From IMG/VR virus record IMGVR_UViG_3300028030_000044, positions 1 through 30,605 of that record: DNA of 30,605 bases. One strand, given 5' to 3'. Positions 17,027 to 23,792 of the stretch are shown here, piece by piece. Origin of the DNA: a virus. The notes below the pieces were generated by a model. That model saw nothing but the letters and a program-made list of their open reading frames with translations. It was not told the origin of the DNA and did no database searches. Position 1 is the first letter of the stretch, and each line of letters begins with the position of its first letter. The translations under genes and the position numbers were made by a program.

Positions 17027-17574
17027 GACTTTTCTTTCTCCAATGGCAGATTGTAAACCGCGAGGCGGCGGAGCGGCATTCTGGAGCCTCCGGCGCTGGT
17101 GGCTTTGAGATGAACGGGAGGCTGGCGGCCCAGCAGCGCTGCTATGTCCAGCCCCGGGCCTGTTCCGGTCCGGAACGGGTAGTGCAGCACGGCCAGCCGG
17201 ACGGCATGGGGATGGAGTCGCTTTACGGCCTTGAAGATCTTCGGCCACTCTTCCCGTTCCGCAAAAATCAAAACGCCATTCGACCCGCGCAGGTCTGCGT
17301 GCTTGGCGGCAATGGCCAAAGCTTCATCCCATTTGGGCGCGTTTATAAGCCGCATTCCGATGCGTCCATGCCGCAACTTCGTGTCGCGCACGACGTAGGG
17401 CCGGCGGCGCATCATGATGGGGTGCGCCGCCCATGCGCGGGCCGATATAGCTACGGCGCGCTGGCGCCATCCCGTGAAGGATTCATTGGTCCATTGAACG
17501 TGGTTGAAATCTTCCGGGGAGATGGTGTTCCCCATGGCGTCAACCGCGCAGGCGAATGTGTAGATGGTCTTCAT
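17023..17574 (-). CDS. Uncharacterised 183-residue protein
   Basis: I do not recognise this protein. ATG 17574 has CCTGAGG seven bases upstream. The sequence is basic and Arg-rich, with an N-terminal MKTIYTFACAVDAMGN and a middle segment (LRGSNGVLIFAEREEWPKIFKAVKRLHP) that could be an alpha/beta core. No catalytic signature is seen. It is the first gene after the inverted repeat at 17631 and is coupled to the diphosphohydrolase fusion by an ATGA overlap, so an accessory role in nucleotide metabolism is possible. Confidence 0.6.
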   Translation of the reverse strand: MKTIYTFACAVDAMGNTISPEDFNHVQWTNESFTGWRQRAVAISARAWAAHPIMMRRRPYVVRDTKLRHGRIGMRLINAPKWDEALAIAAKHADLRGSNGVLIFAEREEWPKIFKAVKRLHPHAVRLAVLHYPFRTGTGPGLDIAALLGRQPPVHLKATSAGGSRMPLRRLAVYNLPLEKEKS

Positions 17575-17630
17575 TCGGGGCCTCAGGTGTTGTCGGTGCC
17601 CGTATTAATGCACGAGCCGTTTTCGGCGTC

Positions 17631-17673
17631 AAGCAAAGAAAAACTTTGCCCCGCCATTAGTTTTTCTTTGCTT
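17631..17673. repeat. Perfect 15-base inverted repeat with 13-base loop
   Basis: Arms AAGCAAAGAAAAACT (17631-17645) and AGTTTTTCTTTGCTT (17659-17673) are exactly complementary. The loop is 17646-17658. The right arm contains the stop codon of the minus-strand gene at 17657. The stem is AT-rich, unlike the GC-rich terminators elsewhere in the window. On the minus strand the second arm reads AGTTTTTCTTTGCTT, so it could still act as a weak intrinsic terminator or an attenuator within the operon, or as a protein binding site. Confidence 0.8.
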
Positions 17674-17908
17674 CGTCGAATGTCCAATTCAAGGCTTTGA
17701 TCCTGGCCTTCAGGTCTTCGATTTGGCGCCGCTTGGCGGCGATCCGGGCGGATGCAGCCCCCATCCTCCCGGAGATCGCGTAATGGTTATCGGTCATGGA
17801 CGCGGAAAGATCCGCGCTTTCCAGAAACGCCAAGTCCCGCTCTGCGATGGTAAGGTTCGCTCGCAAGACTCCGAGCTCAGCCTCTGTCTCTTTCAGGTTC
17901 GTCTCCAC
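17657..17908 (-). CDS. Small coiled-coil protein, unknown function
   Basis: The product has 83 residues, is highly charged and helical, with heptad-like spacing (LKETEAELGVLRANLTIAERDLAFL, and AAKRRQIEDLKARIKAL). The start appears to be GTG 17908, inside the end of the cytosine methylase gene (32-base overlap), with GAAAGGAAA upstream. A shorter start is possible at the internal Met in SMTDNHY. Its stop lies inside the 15-base inverted repeat. No family is recognised. Confidence 0.6.
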   Translation of the reverse strand: METNLKETEAELGVLRANLTIAERDLAFLESADLSASMTDNHYAISGRMGAASARIAAKRRQIEDLKARIKALNWTFDEAKKN

Positions 17909-19052
17909 TGTTTTTCCTTTCTATCTGCTGGATTCGTGTCCCAAGCCGCCGCATGGCGTTGACGGCCATGCTATTCCCCAACGCCTTGTAGCGCGGCGTA
18001 TCACACGCCATGCGGCCTCGATACGGAACGAGGGTCCAATCATCTGGAAATCCTTGCAGGCGCTCCGCTTCGCGCGGCGTGATCCTTCGGATGGCTCGTT
18101 CGATCAAAGCGGCTTGATACCCCTGTCCGATCTTGCCGCCCCCACAGGTTAGTGCCCCTGACACCCCCTCGGATAGCCGGACTTCGGCTCGTTCACTCTC
18201 ATGCACGGAATAAACTGCCATATCTTGCGGGGGCCCGCTGTTGAGAGTTCCCGCCGTGTTTCCGTAAGTGCAGGGGGTCTGCCGGGCGTTGAAACAGACG
18301 GGGATGAACATCGGCATTCCCGATCGGACGTGCTGGTTTTCCAGTCCCTGTTTTTTAGCAAAACAGGCTTGGAGCGTCCCCGTGACGTTCTGGATTAACG
18401 TATCATAAGTTATCTGGCCGTATTCTCCAGAGCTTCCCGCAGATGAGGGGGCATGTCCATGCGGTTGCGTGCGGTGCGGCGGAGGATCCCCCGGCAGGCT
18501 CGCGCGGTCAAATAATACTTGCGCGGCACACTGGCAGCGGGCTCCAGAATATCCAACAAGGAACACACGCCGGCGTCGCTGGGGGACGGCGCGCGGAAAG
18601 CCGTCCACTCGGATGTATTGAGCGTCCAGCACTCGCCACGCCAAAGCATACCCGAGTTTTTCCAGCGCCCCGATAATGGCTGAAAAAGCCCGTCCTCTGT
18701 CCGCTGACAACGCTCCGGGGACATTTTCCCACAAGACCCATTTTGGGCGGTAGCGCTCGACGATCTGCATGTAGACAAGGGCCAGGTTTCCTCGGGCGTC
18801 GGCGAGCCCGAGCCGGTTTCCGGCAACAGAAAAAGACTGACACGGCGATCCGCCGACGACAAGGTCAACATCGAGGTCAGGCCACTCGCGAAAATCATTT
18901 GCGTCTCCAAGGTTCGGGACATCTGGAAAGTGGTGCGACAATACCGCACAAGGGAAAGGTTCGATTTCCGAAAAAGCTACCGGCGTGAATCCAAGCGGTT
19001 CCCACGCAACCGAAGCGGCTTCGATGCCAGAGAATAGCGACAGATACTTCAT
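17877..19052 (-). CDS. DNA (cytosine-5) methyltransferase
   Basis: The protein has 391 residues and all the main C5-methylase motifs in order: SLFSGIEAASVAW (SAM site, about 5-17), GGSPCQSFSVAGNR (catalytic Cys71), WENVPG (108-113), QRRRRVFLVG (158-167), and near the C-terminus GNSMAV (359-364). The variable target-recognition region lies between about 170 and 320. It methylates C5 of cytosine in DNA, most likely to protect phage DNA from host restriction or mark it. No cognate endonuclease is beside it, so it is a solitary methylase. The start forms an ATGA overlap with the adenine methylase gene. The target site cannot be told from sequence. Confidence 0.93.
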   Translation of the reverse strand: MKYLSLFSGIEAASVAWEPLGFTPVAFSEIEPFPCAVLSHHFPDVPNLGDANDFREWPDLDVDLVVGGSPCQSFSVAGNRLGLADARGNLALVYMQIVERYRPKWVLWENVPGALSADRGRAFSAIIGALEKLGYALAWRVLDAQYIRVDGFPRAVPQRRRRVFLVGYSGARCQCAAQVLFDRASLPGDPPPHRTQPHGHAPSSAGSSGEYGQITYDTLIQNVTGTLQACFAKKQGLENQHVRSGMPMFIPVCFNARQTPCTYGNTAGTLNSGPPQDMAVYSVHESERAEVRLSEGVSGALTCGGGKIGQGYQAALIERAIRRITPREAERLQGFPDDWTLVPYRGRMACDTPRYKALGNSMAVNAMRRLGTRIQQIERKNSGDEPERDRG

Positions 19053-19933
19053 GCCAATTCTCCCAGCACGGTTGAGTGCCGTGAGAATGCCAGCAGTTCT
19101 TTTTTGACCTCGGCTTTCCCGGAGCGCATGGCAATGCGCGCCGTAGTAACCCCCGCGCGCCGGAAAGGGGCCGCAGGCACGTCTTCATAGGACACCATGG
19201 CAGGTATGCCCTGATTCTCGGCAAGCCAGCGCAGCAGGCGTTTCTGGCTATGTGCGGACCACTTGTAAAGCCGCTGCCCGGCAGCAGGGTATGGCGGGTC
19301 GAGATACACGGCGGCGTTGTCCGGGACTGTCAATGAATAGAAATCCCGGACTTGCGTCTGGACGCGGCCCCGGAAGGTCATGATCCGCTCGATGCGTGCG
19401 ACCAACGTATCAGGATACCACATGCTTTCGAGTCCGCGATTGTTATATCCGGACTTCCGCAGGCCCTTTCCAAAATCCAAAATTCCAGACGCGGCAAACC
19501 GGTTTTGCACCAGGACGGCAAACGCATAATTGGCAGGCGTGGTGTCGCGCAGGGCCAGCGCCTGCTGGACCGCGCCGGGGTCTGGCGTGAAATTCCGGAT
19601 ATACCGGATCACCTGCCTAACATGGCCGGTAGGGTCTTCAAGCAGCGTGCGCCAGAATTGAATGACGCGTGAGTCCAGATCAAGAAGAAACAGCCGGGCA
19701 ATGGCGCGGCGGTGCATGAGATAGAGCCCCACGGCAGCGCCGCCCGCAAAGCCTTCCACCAGTATCCGGCGTCCATGCGTGGCAGCCCACGCCTCGGCCA
19801 CTTCCGCCAGCCATACCTTCCCGCCGGGGTATCGCAGCGGCGTAACCATGTGGTCCTTGGCCGCTTGCTTCGGTGTTTCTTGCCGGGCCTCAAGGACTTC
19901 TCGAAGGGGGCTTTCAAACAGTGCCATAGTCAT
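19049..19933 (-). CDS. D12-class (Dam-like) DNA N6-adenine methyltransferase
   Basis: The protein has 294 residues. The SAM motif TPLRYPGGK (31-39), the GFAGGAAVGL loop (61-70) and the catalytic VYLDPPYPAAG with DPPY at 212-215 are typical of the D12/Dam group. ATG 19933 has AGGAG eight bases upstream; MALFES two codons on is an alternative start. It is coupled to the C5-methylase gene. It does not resemble the beta-class CcrM layout, so it is not an obvious GANTC methylase. Dam-like phage enzymes often methylate GATC, but the target here is unknown. Confidence 0.9.
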   Translation of the reverse strand: MTMALFESPLREVLEARQETPKQAAKDHMVTPLRYPGGKVWLAEVAEAWAATHGRRILVEGFAGGAAVGLYLMHRRAIARLFLLDLDSRVIQFWRTLLEDPTGHVRQVIRYIRNFTPDPGAVQQALALRDTTPANYAFAVLVQNRFAASGILDFGKGLRKSGYNNRGLESMWYPDTLVARIERIMTFRGRVQTQVRDFYSLTVPDNAAVYLDPPYPAAGQRLYKWSAHSQKRLLRWLAENQGIPAMVSYEDVPAAPFRRAGVTTARIAMRSGKAEVKKELLAFSRHSTVLGELA

Positions 19934-19943
19934 CGGTCAGCTC

Positions 19944-20471
19944 CTAGAACGGGATGTTCGTGCAACGCCGGATGGTCGTGCTTTCCGGGAAGTTTAGCCG
20001 GGCGAACTCCCGGAACTCCTGCTTGGCGGCTGCGTCCCATGCACGGGCAGCGTCTTCGGCGGACTCGAACATACCGAGGCTCTTGCCGAGCAGCCTGGCC
20101 TGCCAGCGGGATCCGTGTCGGCGGACGCCATGAAATCCGCAGGCGTTCCGGAAGGTTCGGTTCTGGGCGTTTTCCGACAGGGTGCATACTCGCAGATTTT
20201 CTCGCCGGTTGTCCAGGCCGTCCCCATTCACATGGTCCACCACGTAGCCCCGAGGCGGCTTTACGATGGCCCGGTGCATATAGAGCTCCTTCCGTTGACC
20301 GGATTTCGTTTTTACGGTCTTCTTGGCGTAGAAGTTTCCGGCAGCGCCCTGCGAAGCGCGCCAGAGTCCGAGTCCGGTGAGCCATGAATAATCCTGCGCT
20401 GATACCAACGCGTGCCGGCAGCCATTTGAGTCGAGGGGGATGCGTGCAGTCATAGTGAGCATACCCGGCAC
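19944..20471 (-). CDS. HNH endonuclease with AP2 DNA-binding domain
   Basis: Up to 175 residues. Residues 64-105 carry an HNH_3-type site (YMHRAIV with His66, VVDHVNGDGLDNRRENLRVCT with His80 and Asn88). Residues 112-161 form an AP2-like domain (GFHGVRRHGSRWQARLLGKSLG, FESAEDAARAWDAAA). This is the layout of free-standing homing endonucleases common in phages. GTG 20471 has GGAGGGGG six bases upstream; ATG 20453, which forms ATGA with the PAPS-reductase-like stop, would remove six residues. It sits between two genes without an obvious intron, so it is likely an intergenic homing gene. Confidence 0.85.
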   Translation of the reverse strand: MPGMLTMTARIPLDSNGCRHALVSAQDYSWLTGLGLWRASQGAAGNFYAKKTVKTKSGQRKELYMHRAIVKPPRGYVVDHVNGDGLDNRRENLRVCTLSENAQNRTFRNACGFHGVRRHGSRWQARLLGKSLGMFESAEDAARAWDAAAKQEFREFARLNFPESTTIRRCTNIPF

Positions 20472-21181
20472 TTCGGACCCCCTCCATACGCTCTCGGAAC
20501 TCGCCCTTTCTCAAACTCCTTGCGTAAATCGCGCAGGGAAGCAGGCCATGTATCTCTCGACGGACTCCGAAATGTGTATTGCTTTCTGCGGGTTCTTGAT
20601 ATGCGCTCTTCTTGGTCTTCGGCATCGGCGTATATGTCGGGGTGTTTTTCCCACAGTCTATGCCATTCACCAAGCCGTTGCGCGTAGCATCTGGCGCAAT
20701 CCGTCCTTTCGGGGATGCAGACGCCCCGTTTGTCCAGATAGGCCACGACCTCTTTTATACCCCACCCCCACTCGCGCAACGGGAAACGCAGTGTGGTATC
20801 CGCCATTTCATTCTCGGAGAATACCATACCGGGCCGGGTTTCTTCATCCGCTCGGAGGCCGACATAGGAAATACACGGCTCCTGCTCCGCAAGCCATGCG
20901 TAAAACGGCTCTAGTTTGATAACGCGCGTGCAGAACCGGGAACGGTGATTTGGGAGCATTTGGAAATGCTCAATAGTGTCTCGCAAGGTAGGCGCGGGGA
21001 GGCGCGTCAACGGCGTCTCCAGAAGTCCCTCAAGACGGTTCCAGTGGGCAACCATGTCGGGGAGCTCATCTCCTGTCGGGGTGATAACAAACTTATAGTC
21101 TCTCGGCTCTGTTTCAATGAGCCGAAGCGCCATTGCAGTGCTGTCTTTTCCCCCGGAAAGGGCCACAACGTGCTTGGTCAT
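20450..21181 (-). CDS. Phosphoadenosine phosphosulfate reductase-like (PP-loop) protein
   Basis: I chose ATG 21181 (ATGA overlap), giving 243 residues that open MTKHVVALSGGKDSTAMAL. SGGKDS at 9-14 is the PP-loop that binds ATP or PAPS. The body has HFQMLPNHRSRFCTRVIKLEPF, as in the PAPS reductase family, and Cys pairs CARC and, at the very end, CRVC, which could bind a metal or cluster. Phage members of this family are common, but their substrate is rarely known. Roles suggested for relatives include sulphur transfer to nucleic acids. Nothing here proves sulphate reduction, and no DndA/E partners are seen. Confidence 0.8.
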   Translation of the reverse strand: MTKHVVALSGGKDSTAMALRLIETEPRDYKFVITPTGDELPDMVAHWNRLEGLLETPLTRLPAPTLRDTIEHFQMLPNHRSRFCTRVIKLEPFYAWLAEQEPCISYVGLRADEETRPGMVFSENEMADTTLRFPLREWGWGIKEVVAYLDKRGVCIPERTDCARCYAQRLGEWHRLWEKHPDIYADAEDQEERISRTRRKQYTFRSPSRDTWPASLRDLRKEFEKGRVPRAYGGGPKCRVCSL

Positions 21182-21456
21182 GGCAGGCCCCTCAACATTT
21201 CGATCAGACGTTCCGCTTCTTTCGCTGGAAAGCGCGCCTTTATAGCCGCCATAAGGGCGCAGCGGGTGGCGTCCATGACTTCCGTGCTGCGCCATTCATC
21301 CCACTCCCACAGGGCGATGTCACGCGCTTCCAGGGCTTCCATGAGGCGGTCTATGTCAGTCGTAGTGCCGTGCGCTTCCACTATTGCTGCGCCGCCAGCG
21401 TCAATTTCGAGAATCGAGGCGCTCTTGCGGGTGTATTTGAGAGGGGGAACGGGCAT
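21178..21456 (-). CDS. Small helical protein, paralogue of its neighbour
   Basis: This is a 92-residue protein of unknown function. Its segment DIDRLMEALEARDIALWEWDEW aligns without gaps with DALDALQDALAARKAALDEWTEW in the protein encoded just upstream in the operon (21456-21707), so the two are tandem paralogues. The start overlaps the neighbour's TAA as TAATG. The first 30 residues are beta-like and differ from the neighbour. It is coupled to the PAPS-reductase-like gene. Confidence 0.65.
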   Translation of the reverse strand: MPVPPLKYTRKSASILEIDAGGAAIVEAHGTTTDIDRLMEALEARDIALWEWDEWRSTEVMDATRCALMAAIKARFPAKEAERLIEMLRGLP

Positions 21457-21707
21457 TATTTCAACTCCCGCATATTGTCACGCAGGGTGATCAGAAAATC
21501 TCTGATCTCCCGGGCGGATGTTTCTGCCCATTCTGTCCATTCGTCCAGCGCCGCCTTACGGGCCGCCAAGGCGTCTTGCAGGGCGTCCAGAGCGTCGGGA
21601 TCACCATATGCGACCACGTCGGTTTTCTGGCCAGTGGAAAGGCGGAGACGCCTTCTGGCTTCCCGGAAAATACGAAGCGGCGGGACTTTCGGGTCGGGGA
21701 AGGACAT
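21456..21707 (-). CDS. Small helical protein, paralogue of its neighbour
   Basis: This is an 83-residue protein with start ATG at 21707. It resembles the following gene in the Ala/Trp-rich central helix described there and carries a basic N-terminal part (IFREARRRLRLSTGQK). No family is recognised. It begins a few bases after the end of the dCMP deaminase gene. The function is unknown, but the duplicated architecture suggests that two diverged copies act together, for example as a heterodimer. Confidence 0.65.
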   Translation of the reverse strand: MSFPDPKVPPLRIFREARRRLRLSTGQKTDVVAYGDPDALDALQDALAARKAALDEWTEWAETSAREIRDFLITLRDNMRELK

Positions 21708-21713
21708 TGGCTT

Positions 21714-22211
21714 TCAGTCTCCCAGATCTTCCACAAGCCGTGCCGCCACGCCGGATTCGGCAAACAGGGTGAGGCCCGCCATTATGCTATCTTCCCAGCG
21801 CGTCGGGACCGCAGGCATGACCACAACCGTTGAAATCCCGGACTGAACGATGTGCTTGGCGCAATCATGGCAAGGCGCGATGGGCCAAACATAGAGCGTC
21901 ATGCCGGACAGATTACGCTCATGCGCATTCAGAATGGCGTTCATTTCGGCGTGGACTGCGGCAACGTATTTGGCTTTCCGTTCTTCCAAACGGGCGTCGT
22001 CTCGGATGTTTCTTGGGAATCCGTTGTAGCCAACAGACGCGATGGTTTTGTCGGGCCGGACAATGACGGCCCCACATTGGGTAGAAGGGTCTTTTGACCA
22101 TCCAGCAATAAGCCGGGCCAGTTTCATGAAGCGCTGGTCCCATTGAGACGTGGTGACTCGCATTTCCTCTCCGGCTTTTTCCGGCCAGCTTTTTGATTCT
22201 AGATTTTTCAT
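21714..22211 (-). CDS. Deoxycytidylate (dCMP) deaminase-like protein
   Basis: This is a 165-residue protein with the zinc-binding, catalytic motifs of the deaminase superfamily: HAE at 87-89 (YVAAVHAEMNAI) and PCHDC at 113-117 (APCHDCAKHIVQSG). DPSTQCGAVIV and GYNGFPRN are as in dCMP deaminases, which make dUMP for dTTP synthesis. ATG 22211 is part of the AAAGGAAAAGCGGAAAATG cassette. ATG 22163 has GGAGAGG directly upstream and would give a 149-residue protein, so the true start is uncertain. Together with the diphosphohydrolase fusion it points to phage control of the dNTP pool. Confidence 0.88.
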   Translation of the reverse strand: MKNLESKSWPEKAGEEMRVTTSQWDQRFMKLARLIAGWSKDPSTQCGAVIVRPDKTIASVGYNGFPRNIRDDARLEERKAKYVAAVHAEMNAILNAHERNLSGMTLYVWPIAPCHDCAKHIVQSGISTVVVMPAVPTRWEDSIMAGLTLFAESGVAARLVEDLGD

Positions 22212-22359
22212 TTTCCGCTTTTCCTTTCTCGCTTTTCGTTTTCGGCTTTTTGGTTTTTCGGATTTGAAGCCGGGATTTTGATTGCCGGTTTTTCAGGATT
22301 CAATTCGTCAAATCCGGCCATTTCCACATAGACGCTTTGCGGTAAAACGCCTCCGGTGG
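22206..22359. repeat. 154-base direct repeat, copy A
   Basis: Bases 22206-22359 match 22712-22865 with only three differences (22329, 22343 and 22353), an offset of 506 bases. Copy A forms the 3' end of the gene at 22208-22717 and includes its stop, the overlapping ATG of the dCMP deaminase and the ribosome-binding cassette. Such high identity means recent duplication or gene conversion. Confidence 0.92.
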
Positions 22360-22717
22360 CCAGCGGCGGGACGGTCAGCGGAAGGCCGAGCCGCGTCATG
22401 GCCAGTTTGGCGGGAACGGGAGCCAGAACATACTCGGCGGATTGTGGGGTGATGTAAAACCCGATCTGCACACTGCCCCCTTGTGGGTATTCCATCAGGC
22501 AGTTTGGCAGGATTATCTCTATATGGTGGATGCCCGGCCACGACCGGAACCACGGCCAATCCGGGGCTTCCTTCACGCAGCTGGTAAACTGCCAGCAGCG
22601 GTCACAGAACGGAGTCACATGGAGCCGCTTTTCTCTGGCGCCAACGGGGATTTGCCGGTCCCGGCACTCTTCCCGCCCGGCGGCGGTTTGGATGCTTTTG
22701 ATGTTAGTGGATTTCAT
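22208..22717 (-). CDS. Uncharacterised 169-residue protein
   Basis: No family is recognised. It starts at ATG 22717, in the cassette AAAGGAAAAGCGGAAAATG provided by the repeat copy upstream. The N-terminal half has CDRCWQFTSC, a possible metal-binding Cys cluster, and aromatic-rich segments (PDWPWFRSWPGIHHIEIIL). The C-terminal 51 residues end in a Lys/Glu/Asn-rich tail (NQKAENEKRERKSGK) and are the part duplicated at 22712-22865. The stop overlaps the dCMP deaminase start. Confidence 0.65.
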   Translation of the reverse strand: MKSTNIKSIQTAAGREECRDRQIPVGAREKRLHVTPFCDRCWQFTSCVKEAPDWPWFRSWPGIHHIEIILPNCLMEYPQGGSVQIGFYITPQSAEYVLAPVPAKLAMTRLGLPLTVPPLATGGVLPQSVYVEMAGFDELNPEKPAIKIPASNPKNQKAENEKRERKSGK

Positions 22718-22865
22718 TTTCCGCTTTTCCTTTCTCGCTTTTCGTTTTCGGCTTTTTGGTTTTTCGGATTTGAAGCCGGGATTTTGATTGCCGGTTTTTC
22801 AGGATTCAATTCGTCAAATCCGGCCATTTCCACACAGACGCTTTGCGGGAAAACGCCTTCGGTGG
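22712..22865. repeat. 154-base direct repeat, copy B
   Basis: This is the second copy of 22206-22359. Its right end (22865) falls directly next to the stop codon (22866-22868) of the gene at 22866-23180, and its left end supplies the ribosome-binding site and start codon of the gene at 22208-22717. The best explanation is a former tandem duplication of a roughly 506-base unit, of which the upstream copy lost all but its 3' end. Confidence 0.92.
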
Positions 22866-22926
22866 TTAGTGGCCCCGTATAATTTCCGTGCGCATGATCT
22901 CTGTGCGTTGTATTTGCATGACGCAC
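22714..22926 (-). pseudogene. Remnant of a duplicated gene (C-terminal fragment)
   Basis: The open frame of 70 codons ends in the same 51 residues as the 169-residue neighbour (one or two changes), but its first 20 residues are unrelated and come from the overlapping end of the gene at 22866-23180 in another frame. I read it as what is left of a duplicated copy after loss of its 5' part. A real short protein starting at 22926 cannot be excluded, since the frame is intact. Confidence 0.55.
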
Positions 22927-23180
22927 ATTTTAAGTAACGACATGTCGCCCCCATGCGCCCGAATCATTCCAAGGACACTCCGTGCGGCATTTTCCGTCAT
23001 GTATTTCCCGATCCGGTCGTAGTTATCCATATGCGTGTATGGGACCCGGATCTCTCCGGCGGGTGTTATTGTAAAATCGGAAACGAGGAAATGATAGTAT
23101 GGCGCGTCTGCTGGGGATGATTCATCCAGCACGGCTATTGCCCATGCAACGACTTGCATCTGTGCCTCCTGCGGTGTCAA
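22866..23180 (-). CDS. Uncharacterised 104-residue protein, first gene of the operon
   Basis: I do not recognise the family. The start ATG 23180 has GCAGGAGG upstream (spacing about seven). The sequence is mixed alpha/beta, with VVAWAIAVLDE near the N-terminus and a Met-rich end (MIRAHGGDMSLLKMCVMQ). It is the first gene after the promoter at 23383-23412 and a roughly 195-base leader. Its 3' end touches the boundary of the 154-base duplication. Confidence 0.6.
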   Translation of the reverse strand: MTPQEAQMQVVAWAIAVLDESSPADAPYYHFLVSDFTITPAGEIRVPYTHMDNYDRIGKYMTENAARSVLGMIRAHGGDMSLLKMCVMQIQRTEIMRTEIIRGH

Positions 23181-23291
23181 TATAGTCGGGTGCGCTTCTC
23201 GCGAAGGCCCTCCGTGTTGTCGGTTCCGAGGGTCTTAGCATGTAGCGAGATTTAGCACAATACCTTTTTTGCTTGAAGCCAAGAAGAAGAA

Positions 23292-23332
23292 GCCCCGCGC
23301 TATGGTGTGGCACTATCACCACGGCGCGGGGC
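23292..23332 (-). promoter_or_regulatory. Leader hairpin, possible attenuator
   Basis: Arms GCCCCGCGC (23292-23300) and GCGCGGGGC (23324-23332) pair perfectly. Inside the loop TGGTG (23303-23307) and CACCA (23317-23321) pair again. On the minus strand the stem is followed by TTCTTCTTCTT. It lies about 110 bases before the first gene and downstream of the promoter at 23383-23412, so in the leader it may terminate, attenuate or stabilise the transcript. Confidence 0.55.
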
Positions 23333-23382
23333 CGCTCCCCCACTCGTGCTTCCGAGCAGACAGCGTGTCTTGATAATCAACA

Positions 23383-23412
23383 ATACTACGCCCGGCGATC
23401 CGCGCATGTCAA
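23383..23412 (-). promoter_or_regulatory. Sigma70-type promoter of the minus-strand operon
   Basis: On the minus strand TTGACA (23412-23407) is followed after 18 bases by TAGTAT (23388-23383). The -35 is a perfect match and the -10 matches four of six positions. It points leftwards towards the gene at 22866-23180 and stands just downstream of a minus-strand terminator (23425-23447), the expected place for the start of a new transcription unit. Confidence 0.65.
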
Positions 23413-23424
23413 GCGGGAAAGAAA

Positions 23425-23447
23425 AAGCCCGGCGCAAGGCCGGGCTT
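23425..23447 (-). terminator. Intrinsic terminator (minus strand)
   Basis: AAGCCCGGC (23425-23433), loop of five bases, then GCCGGGCTT (23439-23447). On the minus strand the stem runs into TTTTTCTTT. It would stop transcripts arriving from the right before the next promoter. Its loop sequence is the reverse complement of the loop of the hairpin at 23955-23975. Confidence 0.75.
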
Positions 23448-23532
23448 GAAGTCTACCGGGAGGCGTCAAACATGAGTTTCGACCTGCCCAAGCTACGCGC
23501 CGTGCAGCGGCATGTCAAGCCTTTGTTTCCAG

Positions 23533-23690
23533 ATTCCCAACGGGGCCGGCAATGCGGGCTTTCAAATTCCCAACGGGGCCGGCAATGCGGGTCCTCAAAT
23601 TCCCAACGAGGTTCGCAATGCGGCCGGGCCATGAGTCCCAATGGGGTCCGCAATGCGGCCGCCGCGTATAGACGGTTCCGGCAATGCGAA
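23533..23690. repeat. 33-base tandem repeat family, locus 1
   Basis: Units start at 23533, 23566, 23599 and 23634 (steps 33, 33, 35) and share the cores CCCAAC/TGGGG and GCAATGCGG; a partial fifth unit ends at 23690. The last 57 bases match 27040-27096 with six differences. The period is a multiple of three, so open frames occur on both strands (11-residue repeats such as NSQRGRQCGS), but there is no start with a ribosome-binding site, and I do not call a gene. Role unknown: protein-binding sites, origin, partition and packaging are candidates. Confidence 0.85.
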
Positions 23691-23792
23691 CCCAGGCACG
23701 CGCCAGCTTTACCATGGCGGGTCCGTCTGGATGATCGAAGGTTTTTGCGGATTTGATTTGTGACAGGCCGGGGAGCGGTGTGTCTGGCGAAT

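Noticed and set aside
20450-21181. DndC-type DNA phosphorothioation protein
   Set aside because: It shares the PP-loop with DndC, but no DndA, DndD or DndE partner is seen, so only the general family is given.
23023-23031. DnaA-box-like TTATCCATA
   Set aside because: It is a single site inside a coding gene with one mismatch to TTATCCACA. I saw no cluster of DnaA boxes to support an origin here.
23307-23756. Open frame of 149 codons over the repeat block
   Set aside because: It is the product of a 33-base repeat period (NSQRGRQCGS units), has no convincing ribosome-binding site, and both strands are equally open. It also overlaps the terminator and promoter elements.
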